Assembly: GCF_015864955.1 (NCBI RefSeq)
Contig: NZ_JADYWE010000001.1
Location: 1,550,001 to 1,614,000, forward strand
Source of the DNA: Salinibacterium sp. NK8237
GTDB lineage: Bacteria > Actinomycetota > Actinomycetes > Actinomycetales > Microbacteriaceae
Direction: 5' to 3'
DNA length: 64,000 nucleotides
The translations under genes and the position numbers were made by a program. Below, in pieces: positions 16,683-25,773 of the stretch. Under the pieces are notes generated by a model. It saw nothing but the letters and a program-made list of their open reading frames with translations. It did no database searches and had not been told where the DNA came from. Positions within the stretch are counted from its first letter, which is position 1; each line of letters opens with the position of its first letter.

Positions 16683-18911
16683 CTAGTTGGCGGTGCGACG
16701 CAACGGCACCGCTCCAGTCCAGTGTGAAGGACTGTGTTGAGCGGCGATCAGCGCCCAATCGCCCGCTCGTGGATGCCACTGCCGGGTGCTCGGATCACGC
16801 TGCACCGTCGGCCCCGCATCGAGCGCGATCTGCACGGTCGTGCTCGCCCCGCGCTGCACCGTCACTTTCTGAAAACCCAGAAGCTGAGCGACTGGATGCT
16901 CGGCCGACAAGTCGGCGGCGTAGAGCTGCACGACGGTGGATCCGTCGCGGTCGCCCGTATTGGTCACGAGAACCCGAGCGGTGCCGCCCACGTCGCTGAA
17001 GGTGTGGTCGAGAAGCTCGTGCGTCATCGTCGTGTAACCCAGCCCGAAGCCGAGGGGGAACGCAGCAGCACGGCCCTGGCCATCGAGGTGGCGCTGGCCC
17101 CAGGAATCGTCGTACACCACGGCCTTCGCTGCGCTGTCGAAAGGTGGCAGCTGCGCAGCGTCGCTCGGTATGACGAACGGCAACCGGCCTCCGGGTTCCG
17201 TATCTCCCGTGAGCATGCTCGCGAGCGCGTGCCCGCCCTCCATGCCGCCGTACCAGGCCAGAACAAGGGCAGGAACGCGATCCCGCCACTCGTCGGTCAG
17301 GATCGCGCTGCCGCCGATGAGCACTACAACGGTGCGCGGATTGGCCGCGACAACGGCACGGATGAGACTGGCGTCGGAAGGCCGAAGCTCGAGCGAGCTC
17401 CGATCGCCACCGCGAACGAAGCGGGCCGCGAGGTGCGCCAGCCCGATGAAGATACGGCGAGAGAGACCAGAGTTGAAAGCGCGGCCGAGGATCCCCACAT
17501 CGACTCCCCCGGTGACGACCGACTCGCCCTCGTCGTGTTGGTCAAGCCCGACAACGACGACGGCAATCTCTGCCTGAGCCGCGAGCGCCGCGGCAGCCTT
17601 TTCGTCTTTGCCTGTGGAAGTCGTGATCAGTGCCGCGGGGAACGCGTCACGCAAGCCCTGCAGCGGGGAGACAGTGGATGGTGGTCGAACGCGCGAAGAA
17701 CCATGATCGCCCAGGTTCGCTTGGTCAGCGAGTCGCCCGATAACGGCGAGCCGACGCATGCCGGGAGCCAATGGTAGCAGTGGCGCCTCGTCGACGGCAT
17801 CGTTCTTGAGCAGCACGATTGACTCGGCAGCGGCGTGGAGGGCCAGAGCCCGGTGCGCGGCAGAGGCAATGACAGCGACATCCGGCTCCTGCTGCTCGCG
17901 GGTTGCCGCATGCAGAATGCTGGTGCGCAGGATGCGGTGAGCAGACTCCAGCACGGTCGCGCGGTTAAGCTCCCCACTGCGCAGTGCGGCAGGCAGAGCG
18001 CGCGCCCGCAGCATCCGTAGCGGCATCTCGACATCCATTCCGGCTTGCAGGCTGACGACCGCATCGTGGGTGCCGAACACCCAGTCGCTCGTCACGAAAC
18101 CGGTGAAGCCCCACTCGTCTCGCAGCACATCCGTGAGAAGGGCACGATTGACATCCATGTACTCGCCGCGCACCCGGTTATAGGCACTCATGACCGAGTC
18201 GGCTCCGGCATCCACCACCGCTTTGAAATGGGGCAAATACACCTCATGCAGCGCATGGTCGTCGACAGAGACGTCGACCTCGAAGCGTTCGTTCTCCATT
18301 GAGTTGAGCGCAAAATGCTTGACGCACGCCATCGTGTGTACCCGAACGCCCCGGGTAAGCGCCGAGCCCATCTGCCCAACGAGCACCGGATCTTCGCCGT
18401 AACACTCCTGCGCGCGACCCCAAGCGGGATGCCGCAGCAAATTCACGCACACCGAGGCCGAGTAGTTGGCGCCCCGCGCGCGGGTCTCGGCGCCGATCGC
18501 GACGCCGACCCGTTGCTCAAGCTCCGGATCCCAGGTTGCTGCCCGCGCCATTGTTACGGGGAACGCTGTAGCCGCACCGATGACGACGCCGCGAGCACCA
18601 TCACTGAATCGGATGCCCGGGATACCGAGTCGCGATACCGCACCGGCCACAAATGGTCTCCGGCCGAGAAGCGCGGGGATGAACGGTAAGAGTCGGCGCG
18701 GAGAATCTCCGTCGAGCAGGCCGAGCAGTTCCTTCTCTGTCAGCAGACCAATGAGCTGAGCCGCAGAGTCATCCGCTTCAAGTTCGCCGGCACGGACAGC
18801 GCGTACTGCTTGATTAAAGGCGTGAACCGACGCTGTGATCGTGACGGGCACGGCTGCATCGCTAATCGGCGCACTGCCAACGCTGTGCACGATGCCGTTC
18901 GCATTTTCCAT
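16683..18911 (-). CDS. Glycoside hydrolase family 3 beta-glucosidase-type enzyme
   Basis: A 742-residue GH3 enzyme that hydrolyses terminal beta-linked sugars. The catalytic nucleophile Asp is in GFVTSDWVFGTHD. The TIM barrel includes KHFALNSMENER, the second alpha/beta domain has the GLDQHDEGES segment, and a C-terminal fibronectin-III-like domain ends with the typical LGFQKVTVQRG. No signal peptide is visible, so it is probably cytoplasmic. ATG 18911 (MENANG) is preferred; the frame stays open to about 19118 but the extra residues are Cys/Arg-rich and unlike the family. Confidence 0.9.
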   Translation of the reverse strand: MENANGIVHSVGSAPISDAAVPVTITASVHAFNQAVRAVRAGELEADDSAAQLIGLLTEKELLGLLDGDSPRRLLPFIPALLGRRPFVAGAVSRLGIPGIRFSDGARGVVIGAATAFPVTMARAATWDPELEQRVGVAIGAETRARGANYSASVCVNLLRHPAWGRAQECYGEDPVLVGQMGSALTRGVRVHTMACVKHFALNSMENERFEVDVSVDDHALHEVYLPHFKAVVDAGADSVMSAYNRVRGEYMDVNRALLTDVLRDEWGFTGFVTSDWVFGTHDAVVSLQAGMDVEMPLRMLRARALPAALRSGELNRATVLESAHRILRTSILHAATREQQEPDVAVIASAAHRALALHAAAESIVLLKNDAVDEAPLLPLAPGMRRLAVIGRLADQANLGDHGSSRVRPPSTVSPLQGLRDAFPAALITTSTGKDEKAAAALAAQAEIAVVVVGLDQHDEGESVVTGGVDVGILGRAFNSGLSRRIFIGLAHLAARFVRGGDRSSLELRPSDASLIRAVVAANPRTVVVLIGGSAILTDEWRDRVPALVLAWYGGMEGGHALASMLTGDTEPGGRLPFVIPSDAAQLPPFDSAAKAVVYDDSWGQRHLDGQGRAAAFPLGFGLGYTTMTHELLDHTFSDVGGTARVLVTNTGDRDGSTVVQLYAADLSAEHPVAQLLGFQKVTVQRGASTTVQIALDAGPTVQRDPSTRQWHPRAGDWALIAAQHSPSHWTGAVPLRRTAN

Positions 18912-19011
18912 GATTTGAAGTCTGCACCCTGTAGCTGTGCCGACACACAACGGCGGCGGAAGACCACCTGCCGTGTCCCCACACTGGGGGTGGAGACCAC
19001 TCGTGGTCCAC

Positions 19012-19039
19012 TTGGTCAGCTTCGTTAGGTTTGTATCAT
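19012..19039 (+). promoter_or_regulatory. Sigma-70-like promoter of the collagen-like gene
   Basis: TTGGTC (19012-19017) and TATCAT (19034-19039) are 16 bases apart. Transcription would start near 19046, which rules out the most upstream in-frame start codons and supports translation from TTG 19085. Confidence 0.5.
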
Positions 19040-19084
19040 CCCGTGACGCACCGTTGCGCTCTCCCGAACGTCTGGATCTTTCTT

Positions 19085-20023
19085 TTGCCTTCAGCACCCC
19101 GCACGCCGTCACGTTCACTTCGACTGTTTGTGGGAGCGGCCGTCGCTGCCGTCATGCTTGCCGGCTGCACGAGCCAAGCCAGTTCTGCGGATGCGCTGCA
19201 GAAGGCCTGTGTCGACACCACCGCCTCGGCAATCAAGCTCATTGATGCCGCCGACTCGTGCGGTGCCGGATTCGTTGAGGCAGTGTTCACGACGGAAGCA
19301 ACCTCGGCTGGCGTTGACGGAGTCGATGGACAAGATGGCACAAACGGCCTGAACGGTGCAGATGGCGTCGATGGACGAGACGGCACAAACGGCCTGAACG
19401 GTGCAGCCGGTGCGGATGGCGACACCGTGCTCAACGGAACAGCCGGACCTCGTGGCGCAGCAGGCGCAGCAGGCGCAGCAGGCGCTGATGGTGCGGATGG
19501 CGCTGATGGCATCGACGGTTCAGATGGTGCAGATGGCGTCGACGGACTCGATGGACTCGACGGCGCAACGGGCCCCGCCGGACCCCAGGGCGAACGGGGC
19601 CTCCTCGGCGCAACCGGCCCAGCCGGTGCTGCCGGTGCTGCCGGTGCGACGGGTGCTGCCGGTGCGACGGGTGCAACCGGGGCAACAGGGCTAACGGGCC
19701 CCACGGGCGCAACGGGAGCCACCGGAAACTCTCTCCTCTCTGCGCAGTTCGGCTACCGCTCGGGCGAAGCACTCGACAGTTCCACCAATGAATGCACTAT
19801 GGGCACGCTCTCGCTGTCGGCGGGCTACCGCACCGGAGAGGGCCTCGTCGCAGATGGCCGCCTCATCAATATTTCCTCCAACGAAGCGCTCTTCTCACTC
19901 ATTGGCACCACCTACGGCGGCGATGGTCGCGTGACTTTTGCGCTCCCCGACATGAGCGACATTACGCCCAACAACATGACTTGGATGATCTGTGATCGGG
20001 GCATCTTCCCCAGCACGCTCTAG
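19085..20023 (+). CDS. Collagen-like lipoprotein with phage tail-collar-type C-terminal domain
   Basis: A surface protein of about 312 residues. A lipoprotein signal ends with the lipobox VMLAGC. A Gly-X-Y collagen-like region of about 140 residues is rich in GAD/GVD/GTN triplets and later GPA/GAT triplets. The last 85 residues contain NEALFSLIGTTYGGDGRVTFALPD, the signature of the phage tail-collar domain. TTG 19085 follows GGA at 19074 and gives a standard signal peptide; a longer reading from TTG 19031 is less likely. The DNA repeats GGCACAAACGGCCTGAACGG twice, so repeat number may vary. Probably a cell-surface fibre for adhesion or phage/bacterial contact. Confidence 0.85.
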   Translation: MPSAPRTPSRSLRLFVGAAVAAVMLAGCTSQASSADALQKACVDTTASAIKLIDAADSCGAGFVEAVFTTEATSAGVDGVDGQDGTNGLNGADGVDGRDGTNGLNGAAGADGDTVLNGTAGPRGAAGAAGAAGADGADGADGIDGSDGADGVDGLDGLDGATGPAGPQGERGLLGATGPAGAAGAAGATGAAGATGATGATGLTGPTGATGATGNSLLSAQFGYRSGEALDSSTNECTMGTLSLSAGYRTGEGLVADGRLINISSNEALFSLIGTTYGGDGRVTFALPDMSDITPNNMTWMICDRGIFPSTL

Positions 20024-20077
20024 GTTCCTGAAACACTCTCGGCAGGTTCTCGGCGACACGCAGACTAGGATTCTGAC

Positions 20078-20542
20078 GTGGAAGACACTTACGAACTCGA
20101 ACTCCGTAGCGTTCCCTTTGAGCACGCCGACTCGGTAATGCTGCGTTCAGCGCAGCGTGCGGAGCTCACCGCGCGGTACGGAACCGAAGATAGCGAACCC
20201 GGCGCGAAGCCGACATCTGACTCGGTAGTCGTCTTCTTGATCGCCTATGTCGACGGTGTTCCTGCCGGTTGTGGTGGGCTCCGTGAGCTCGATAACGGCA
20301 ACTTCGAAGTGAAGCGCATGTACGTCACGCCTGCCCAGCGCGGCACCGGCATCGCAATCGCCGTGCTCAAGGGCCTCGAGGAGTGGGCGCGCGCGCAGTC
20401 GGCGACCACGCTCGCGCTCGAAACAGGCACCGCCCAACCCGATGCGATGCGGTTCTACGAGCGCGAGGGGTACACCCGCATTGAGAACTTTGGCGACTAC
20501 GTGGGCGAGCCCCTGAGCGTCTGTTACGCCAAAACCCTCTAA
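20078..20542 (+). CDS. GNAT-family N-acetyltransferase
   Basis: A 154-residue GNAT. Motif B/A residues VKRMYVTPAQRGTGIAIAVLKGLEEWA form the acetyl-CoA pyrophosphate-binding loop (Q/R-x-x-G-x-G/A type), and FYEREGYTRIENFGDY closes the fold. The substrate is not visible. GTG start. It has its own short upstream region after the collagen-like gene. Confidence 0.85.
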   Translation: MEDTYELELRSVPFEHADSVMLRSAQRAELTARYGTEDSEPGAKPTSDSVVVFLIAYVDGVPAGCGGLRELDNGNFEVKRMYVTPAQRGTGIAIAVLKGLEEWARAQSATTLALETGTAQPDAMRFYEREGYTRIENFGDYVGEPLSVCYAKTL

Positions 20543-20616
20543 CGCAGAACCCCAGCTCGGCACGGGTTTCTTGCCTGATGGCAAGCATGGGCACGGCAGC
20601 GCTCTAGTCTTGGTCA

Positions 20617-21357
20617 GTGCTTGCTCTCGTCGCGCTTTCCGTTCTCATCGGAGCGCTCTCACAACGGATCACCGGGATGGGCTTCGCACTCGTTGCGTCC
20701 CCGCTGATCGTGATCTTGCTCGGCCCCTTCGATGGGGTGCTAGTGATCAACCTGTGTGGCGTTATTTCGGCGTCACTCATCATTCCGCGCGTCTGGCGGC
20801 ACGTCGAGTGGCGCACGCTCGCATGGTTGGCGATTCCGGCGGTTGTCACGATCGTGCCCGCCTCGTTTCTTGTGACCCGCCTCCCCGGGCCAATCACTCA
20901 ACTCAGCATTGGCATCCTGGTGCTCGTTGCCCTCACCGCGACGCTGCTAATCAAGCGGTCGGAGCGCGTTATACCGGCGCGACCGGCTGCGATCCTTGCC
21001 GGCGCGGCATCCGGTTTTATGAACACGGCGGCGGGCGTCGGCGGTCCGGCGATCAGCATTTATGCGGTCATCATGCGCTGGCCGCAAGTGAACTTTGCGG
21101 CGACGCTTCAGCCTTACTTTGTGATTGTGGGCGCCACATCACTCGCCACGAAGGCTCTCTTTTCTGGCGGCATGCTTCCTGAGTTGGATGCTCTCAGCTG
21201 GGTCATCATCATCAGCTCACTGCTGGTGGGGCTCGTGTTCGGCGAGGTGCTCAACCGGCACGTCAGCCACCGCGCTGCGCGGATCGCGGTCATCATCATC
21301 GCGTATGTCGGTGGCACTGTCGCTGTCATCGATGGGGCTTTGGGGCTTGCGGCCTAG
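20617..21357 (+). CDS. TSUP-family membrane protein (TauE/SafE-like exporter)
   Basis: A 246-residue protein with about eight transmembrane helices in two repeats. GALSQRITGMGFALVASPLI begins the first repeat, and ASGFMNTAAGVGGPAISIYA begins the second. The family moves sulfite, organosulfonates or other anions across the membrane. The cargo cannot be inferred here. GTG start. Confidence 0.88.
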   Translation: MLALVALSVLIGALSQRITGMGFALVASPLIVILLGPFDGVLVINLCGVISASLIIPRVWRHVEWRTLAWLAIPAVVTIVPASFLVTRLPGPITQLSIGILVLVALTATLLIKRSERVIPARPAAILAGAASGFMNTAAGVGGPAISIYAVIMRWPQVNFAATLQPYFVIVGATSLATKALFSGGMLPELDALSWVIIISSLLVGLVFGEVLNRHVSHRAARIAVIIIAYVGGTVAVIDGALGLAA

Positions 21358-21466
21358 CCAGCACCGGTCTCGCTGCCGGCGGCGCTCGCTCTGTTCGGTG
21401 GCACATGCAGCGCCTCCGGCATAGGCGACACCTGCAGCACACGCGACACCTGCAGCATTAACGAAC

Positions 21467-21503
21467 GGATGCCCGGCCCCCATACTTCGGGGACCGGGCA
21501 TCC
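21467..21503. terminator. Bidirectional terminator between tauE-like and catalase genes
   Basis: GGATGCCCGG (21467-21476) pairs with CCGGGCATCC (21494-21503), and an inner CCCC/GGGG extends the stem. It lies in the convergent gap 21358-21544 and can serve both genes. Two near copies of CGACACCTGCAGCA (about 21426 and 21445) lie just before it. Confidence 0.7.
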
Positions 21504-21544
21504 GGTGTTCGGCTTCGCGTTAGCGCAAGCGATTCACCTCAGTG

Positions 21545-23044
21545 TTACTCGGCGGGGCCGACTCCTACGGGGTCAGCTTCTTCGTTGGGGGTGTCGCCGT
21601 TGCCGGGAACGGTCTGGCGCAGGGTGGCACCGAGGCCGGCATCCACACTTGTCCAATACCAGTAGAAACGCTCGAGGATCTCGGGAACGGTGATGCCGCG
21701 GCCCTGTCCGGTGAGGGTTTCAATGAAGCGTGCCTTCGACTCTGCGGAGAAGACGTCGCGGTAGAGCGTTCCGGCCTGGCCGAAGTCGTCGTCTTCGGAG
21801 TGCAGGGTTGCTGCTGCGCGAAGGAGTTCGCCGTCGGTCGCCCAGCCACCTTCGCCGGCAAGCTCGGGCTGAGCTGCGGGTCCGCCATACGAGTTCGGTG
21901 TGTACGTGCGAGCTGCCGCGTCACCGATCTTGTAGTTCATGGAACCTTCGTGCTGGTAGTTGCGCGCTTCGGAGGCGTGCGGCTGGTTGACCGGCAGTTG
22001 GTTGTAGTTGGTTCCGATGCGGTTGCGCTGGGCATCCGGGTAGGAGAACACGCGTGCCATCAGCATCTTGTCTGGGCTGATGTCGGTGCCGGGAACCATG
22101 TTCGACGGCGAGAACGCTGACTGCTCGATCTGCGCGAAGAAGTTCTCCGGGTTGCGGTTGAGCGTGAAGTGTCCAACCGGAATCAGCGGGTAGTCCTTGT
22201 GCGACCACACCTTGGTGAGGTCGAAGGGGTTGAAGCGGTAGGTCTTGGCTTCTTCGTACGGCATGACCTGCACGGAGACATCCCAGGTGGGGTAGTCGCC
22301 GTCGGCGATGGCGTTGAAGAGGTCGCGACGGTAGTAGTCAGCGTCTTCTCCGGCGATGCGCTCGGCTTCGGCAGCTTCCATCAGTTCAACGCCCTGGCGG
22401 GACTTGAAGTGGTACTGCACCCAGAAGCGTTCGCCTTCGGCGTTGATCCACTGGTAGGTGTGCGAGCTGTAGCCGTTGAGGTGGCGCCATGACTTGGAGA
22501 GGCCGCGGTCACCCATGAGGTACGTGACCTGGTGGGCGCTTTCGGGCGAGAGGGTCCAGAAGTCCCACTGCATGTCGCCGTCACGAAGACCGGAGTCACC
22601 GAGGCGCTTCTGCGAGTGGATGAAGTCGGGGAACTTCATGCCGTCACGAATGAAGAAGACGGGGGTGTTGTTTCCGACGATGTCGAGGTTTCCCTCGGTG
22701 GTGTAGAAACGCAGTGCGAAGCCGCGCACGTCGCGCCAAGTGTCGGGCGAACCTTGTTCTCCGGCTACGGACGAGAAACGCAGAATGGTTTCACTTGTTG
22801 CACCCTTCTGGAAGACGGCAGCCTTGGTGAAACGAGAGACGTCTTCTGTGACGACGAACTCACCGAATGCTCCAGCACCCTTGGCGTGGGGGTTGCGCTC
22901 CGGCACCCGCTCGCGGTTGAACGCGGCAAGCTTCTCGACCAGAAAACGATCGTGCAGCGCGATTACGCCATCAGGACCTGTTGTGAGCGAATGGTCATCG
23001 CTCGCAATGGGTGCGCCGGCCTGGGTTGTCGTGGGTTCAGTCAC
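21545..23044 (-). CDS. katA: Monofunctional haem catalase
   Basis: A 499-residue small-subunit catalase that converts hydrogen peroxide to water and oxygen. The distal His53 lies in [13 protein letters not shown]. The haem-ligand Tyr is in [23 protein letters not shown]. The [20 protein letters not shown] segment is conserved. It lies 78 bases downstream of furA in the same direction, so it is probably under peroxide/iron-responsive control. A terminator hairpin follows. Confidence 0.97.
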   Translation of the reverse strand: MTEPTTTQAGAPIASDDHSLTTGPDGVIALHDRFLVEKLAAFNRERVPERNPHAKGAGAFGEFVVTEDVSRFTKAAVFQKGATSETILRFSSVAGEQGSPDTWRDVRGFALRFYTTEGNLDIVGNNTPVFFIRDGMKFPDFIHSQKRLGDSGLRDGDMQWDFWTLSPESAHQVTYLMGDRGLSKSWRHLNGYSSHTYQWINAEGERFWVQYHFKSRQGVELMEAAEAERIAGEDADYYRRDLFNAIADGDYPTWDVSVQVMPYEEAKTYRFNPFDLTKVWSHKDYPLIPVGHFTLNRNPENFFAQIEQSAFSPSNMVPGTDISPDKMLMARVFSYPDAQRNRIGTNYNQLPVNQPHASEARNYQHEGSMNYKIGDAAARTYTPNSYGGPAAQPELAGEGGWATDGELLRAAATLHSEDDDFGQAGTLYRDVFSAESKARFIETLTGQGRGITVPEILERFYWYWTSVDAGLGATLRQTVPGNGDTPNEEADPVGVGPAE

Positions 23045-23122
23045 GATGTCTCCTTTGTGTGGGGATTATTAGGGGCGAAATGGAAAGTCGGTCGACAGCG
23101 TAGACAGCTCTGTCTGTGTTCT

Positions 23123-23572
23123 TTAGTCTGCGCTCTTTTGCTTGAGAGCGCTCTGGCAATCGGGGCATACTCCCCAAAAGTTCACTTCGGCGGTGTGCAC
23201 GGTGAAGCCGCCAGCATCGGATGGCGTGAGGCACGGCGCGTGACCAACAACGCAGTCCACGTCACGCACGGCACTGCATTCGGTGCACACGATGTGGTGG
23301 TGGTTGTCACCAATGCGGCGTTCATAGAGAGCGGATGACCCTGCCGGTTCGATCTTGCGCAGCAAGCCCGCCGTCGTGAGCGCCGCCAGCACCCCGTACA
23401 CGGCTTGGAGGGAGGTGCCGGGCAAACTCGGCAGTACAGCTCCGAACACCGTGTCGGCATCAGAGTGCGGGATGTCGGTGAGGGCACTCAGCACAGCGAC
23501 GCGGGGCTCAGTCACTTTCAGACCGGCCTCTCGCAGAGTGTCGGCGAGCGCCGCATCCGTCACTGTTTCCAT
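23123..23572 (-). CDS. furA: Fur-family peroxide/iron regulator (FurA/PerR-like)
   Basis: A 149-residue Fur-family repressor. A winged helix with the TSLQAVYGVLAAL recognition region is followed by the metal-site IGDNHHHIVCTECSAVRDVDC and a C-terminal CPDC, giving the two CxxC zinc pairs. Start chosen at ATG 23572 (METVTD), just after a palindromic operator; the open frame extends to 23818 but that part is not Fur-like. It precedes katA on the same strand, as furA precedes katG in mycobacteria, so it probably represses itself and the catalase and is released by peroxide. Confidence 0.92.
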   Translation of the reverse strand: METVTDAALADTLREAGLKVTEPRVAVLSALTDIPHSDADTVFGAVLPSLPGTSLQAVYGVLAALTTAGLLRKIEPAGSSALYERRIGDNHHHIVCTECSAVRDVDCVVGHAPCLTPSDAGGFTVHTAEVNFWGVCPDCQSALKQKSAD

Positions 23573-23587
23573 GACTACGACGCTATC

Positions 23588-23614
23588 AGTTGTTTTGATT
23601 AACTCAAGACAACT
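23588..23614. promoter_or_regulatory. Fur-type operator upstream of furA-katA
   Basis: Inverted arms AGTTGTTTTGA (23588-23598) and TCAAGACAACT (23604-23614) flank a 5-base centre, with one mismatch. It lies 15 bases before the furA start, a position consistent with autoregulation. Confidence 0.8.
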
Positions 23615-23897
23615 TGCGGTGAATTCGGAACCCCGATGCAGCAGCACACCACGCCGAAACCTCTGAGCAATCGAATCGAGTCGCCGGGTTCGCTGCACCG
23701 TATAGGGAGCCATTTCGGGATTTGACCGCGGACACCCTTTACGGGATTCCCCAGGCTCTCCGTGGGCAGAAGCAGTCCAGCGTTGTGCGTGGCTCCGGGT
23801 TGATCCGCGCATTAGCACTCAAGCGGAAGCGCAGAGCGGTGTCCCGCTTAGGGATCGTCTAACGGGCGGCCGCGATGTGCGGATCGATCCGCTCACG
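23615..23897. other. Gene-free stretch between furA promoter and Imm-5-like gene
   Basis: About 280 bases without a supportable gene. The one feature is a perfect 14-base palindrome, GCGGATCGATCCGC, at 23879-23892 immediately downstream of the Imm-5-like stop. It has no T-run, so terminator function is uncertain. Confidence 0.4.
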
Positions 23898-24356
23898 CTA
23901 TAGCCCCTTAGGGAAGCCGATCGCACGCAGCTCAGGGTCGAGGTGCTTCCACTGCCAAGCGCGCTCGGCGTCTCGATCGGTTTTTCCCGATCCGCGCAAG
24001 CCGACTGCTTTCGCGGCATATGTCGCCGCATGCGGAGAGTGGTTGAACATGTGCGCTACTGCGCACGCCTGACCAGCCGCACGGGCAGCCGCAACGGCTG
24101 CCGGGGAGTCGGCTCCACTCGCGTCTCGTGCAGCGGCATGAGCTGCGAATGCCGCGGTGCGGCACGCTGTCATCGGAATCTGTCCGAGTTCCCAGGCGCG
24201 CAGAGCTGCGATCGCTGCGCGTGGCCGACCGTCATCGGGCCGTAGTTCTTCGAAGATCGGCAGAGCGCGCTCCGCGCAATCCGCAGCCCAGAGTGCAACC
24301 GCGTGATGAATCGACGGCTCAGGGTTTGCCCACTTCGCCTGTTGTTCTTCGCTCAC
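23898..24356 (-). CDS. Imm-5-like putative immunity protein
   Basis: A 152-residue Ala-rich helical protein. The segments HHAVALWAADCAERALPIFEELRPDDGRPRAAIAALRAW and ARAAGQACAVAHMFNHSPHAATYAAKAV match the family annotated as putative immunity proteins (Imm-5-like). These accompany polymorphic toxins, but no matching toxin is seen beside it. Divergent from the Abi gene and its leader RNA. It could be a stand-alone orphan immunity gene. Confidence 0.6.
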   Translation of the reverse strand: MSEEQQAKWANPEPSIHHAVALWAADCAERALPIFEELRPDDGRPRAAIAALRAWELGQIPMTACRTAAFAAHAAARDASGADSPAAVAAARAAGQACAVAHMFNHSPHAATYAAKAVGLRGSGKTDRDAERAWQWKHLDPELRAIGFPKGL

Positions 24357-24420
24357 CCTCTGATCATCTCAGCAATCACACGCGCAAAACTCAACCGTTT
24401 GCCCTTTGCTTCAGAAGTGC

Positions 24421-24575
24421 GGACGCTTAGGTAGTTGAAAGTCCCGTAAGGGAATCCGTTTACGAGACGTCTTTTATCACGGAACCTCACCGCCCATACG
24501 TCCCAGGGGCGTGGTAGGTTGGATGCAATCGTTCAGCCCGCCCGGTATTCCGGTGTGGGCTGGATTTCTTTAACA
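24421..24575 (+). ncRNA. Structured leader RNA of the Abi gene (abiF RNA candidate)
   Basis: The non-coding stretch before the Abi gene is rich in stable helices. CCC-GTAA-GGG (24443-24452) has a GNRA-type tetraloop. AACCT-CAC-GCCC (from 24483) pairs with GGGC-GTG-AGGTT (ending about 24520). CAGCCC (24534-24539) pairs with GGGCTG (24557-24562) around an inner CCGG/CCGG and is followed by TTTCTTT, like an intrinsic terminator. Structured RNAs upstream of AbiF/Abi_2 genes are known as the abiF RNA motif. Boundaries are approximate and I have not checked covariation. Confidence 0.5.
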
Positions 24576-24590
24576 TGGCAGAATCGGGCT

Positions 24591-25562
24591 GTGGCCTCGC
24601 CTTCAAAGAAGTATCAGACGATCGATCAGCAGGTCGCACTCCTGAGAACCCGTGGCCTCGACCTTGACGGAGAACCGGAACGTTGGCTCCGCTCCGTGAA
24701 CTACTACCGACTCAGCGGCTACTGGTACATCTACCGACAGTCAGTCGTTTCGGAAGACGGTAAAGTAGATCGATCGGATCAGTTCGAAGCCGGAACAACC
24801 TTTTCTTCCATCACAGACCTCTACGAATTCGATCGAAAACTCCGCACCCTTTTGCATGACGGTGTCGAACGTGTAGAAGTGGCCCTCCGCAGCCAAGTCA
24901 GTTATGTGCTCGGCGCTCACGGACCACTTTCATACGAAATCGCATCCACTTTTCGAGATACCTTCGATCACCAAGGTTGGCTCGCGGATGCGAATAGACG
25001 CGTGACCAGGGCTTCCCGACGATCTCCATCCATTCAGCACCATCAAAACCAGCGCAGCGGCGTCATCCCCATCTGGGTTCTTGTCGACGTTCTCGATCTT
25101 TCCGACGTCTCCAAACTTTTCGAAGGCATGAAAGCTAGCGATCAATACGCTGTCGCCGAAGGGCTAGGTTTGCGCATCGACTTGGATAAAGTCACCGGAA
25201 ATCAGCGAAACAAATCGCTCAAGAACCACCCGCTGGCTCGCTGGCTCGAGCAACTGTCAGTCGTCCGGAATATTGCAGCCCACCATGGGAGGCTCTGGAA
25301 CCGAACGGTCGTCCCAGCCCCAACCGCCGCTATGAAAACAATCGAGGGCCTGGAGGGCCTCCCCAAGGGGCAGAGCGAGAATATCTTCGGCGCTCTCGCT
25401 GTCATCGCGAAGATTCTCCAGACGACATCACCGGGCTCGACCTGGGCCCACAAGGTGGGCGTTTTAGCGGGCCAGTCTCTCGACAAGATGCCTGGGCGTT
25501 CAGCGCGGGAGATGGGTTTTCCCGACGACTGGCGCACAACGAGACCTTGGGCTGACCACTAG
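24591..25562 (+). CDS. Abi family (Abi_2/AbiF-type) HEPN abortive-infection protein
   Basis: A 323-residue Abi_2-family protein. The N-terminus has SVNYYRLSGYWYIYR and FDRKLRTLLHDGVERVEVALRS, both typical. The HEPN nuclease motif R-x4-H is VRNIAAHHGRLWNR, with Arg226 and His231. Such proteins act as RNases that halt growth on phage infection. GTG 24591 gives MASPSKKYQTID, the usual N-terminus; an upstream start at 24519 would translate through the hairpin. It lies just after the structured RNA at 24421-24575, which in related systems controls the toxin. No second protein antitoxin is adjacent. Confidence 0.85.
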   Translation: MASPSKKYQTIDQQVALLRTRGLDLDGEPERWLRSVNYYRLSGYWYIYRQSVVSEDGKVDRSDQFEAGTTFSSITDLYEFDRKLRTLLHDGVERVEVALRSQVSYVLGAHGPLSYEIASTFRDTFDHQGWLADANRRVTRASRRSPSIQHHQNQRSGVIPIWVLVDVLDLSDVSKLFEGMKASDQYAVAEGLGLRIDLDKVTGNQRNKSLKNHPLARWLEQLSVVRNIAAHHGRLWNRTVVPAPTAAMKTIEGLEGLPKGQSENIFGALAVIAKILQTTSPGSTWAHKVGVLAGQSLDKMPGRSAREMGFPDDWRTTRPWADH

Positions 25563-25773
25563 GCGAGGGCCGCATGCGAGCTTTCTCCTGTGGGTTTAGT
25601 GGAGATCCTAAGTAGCCGGCCGGCAGTGCCCACAGCAAACCTGGGACAAGGGAAGGACTTCGGACGCGTCCACGACCGAGGTTACTGTTTGCCTGACTCA
25701 TTTCGAGTTCGAATGGACAAAACGGGCGTCCGCGGTCATGTACTGAGTGAATGTAATCATCGGAGGGCACACC

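Noticed and set aside
18912..19118. N-terminal extension of the GH3 gene
   Set aside because: The 69 extra residues are Cys/Arg-rich, not GH3-like, and overlap the promoter of the divergent collagen-like gene.
19300..19740. Short repeats resembling a CRISPR array
   Set aside because: They are Gly-X-Y codon repeats inside an open reading frame, with no unique spacers.
23879..23892. Palindrome GCGGATCGATCCGC as a terminator
   Set aside because: No T-run follows on either strand; kept only as a note in the gene-free stretch.
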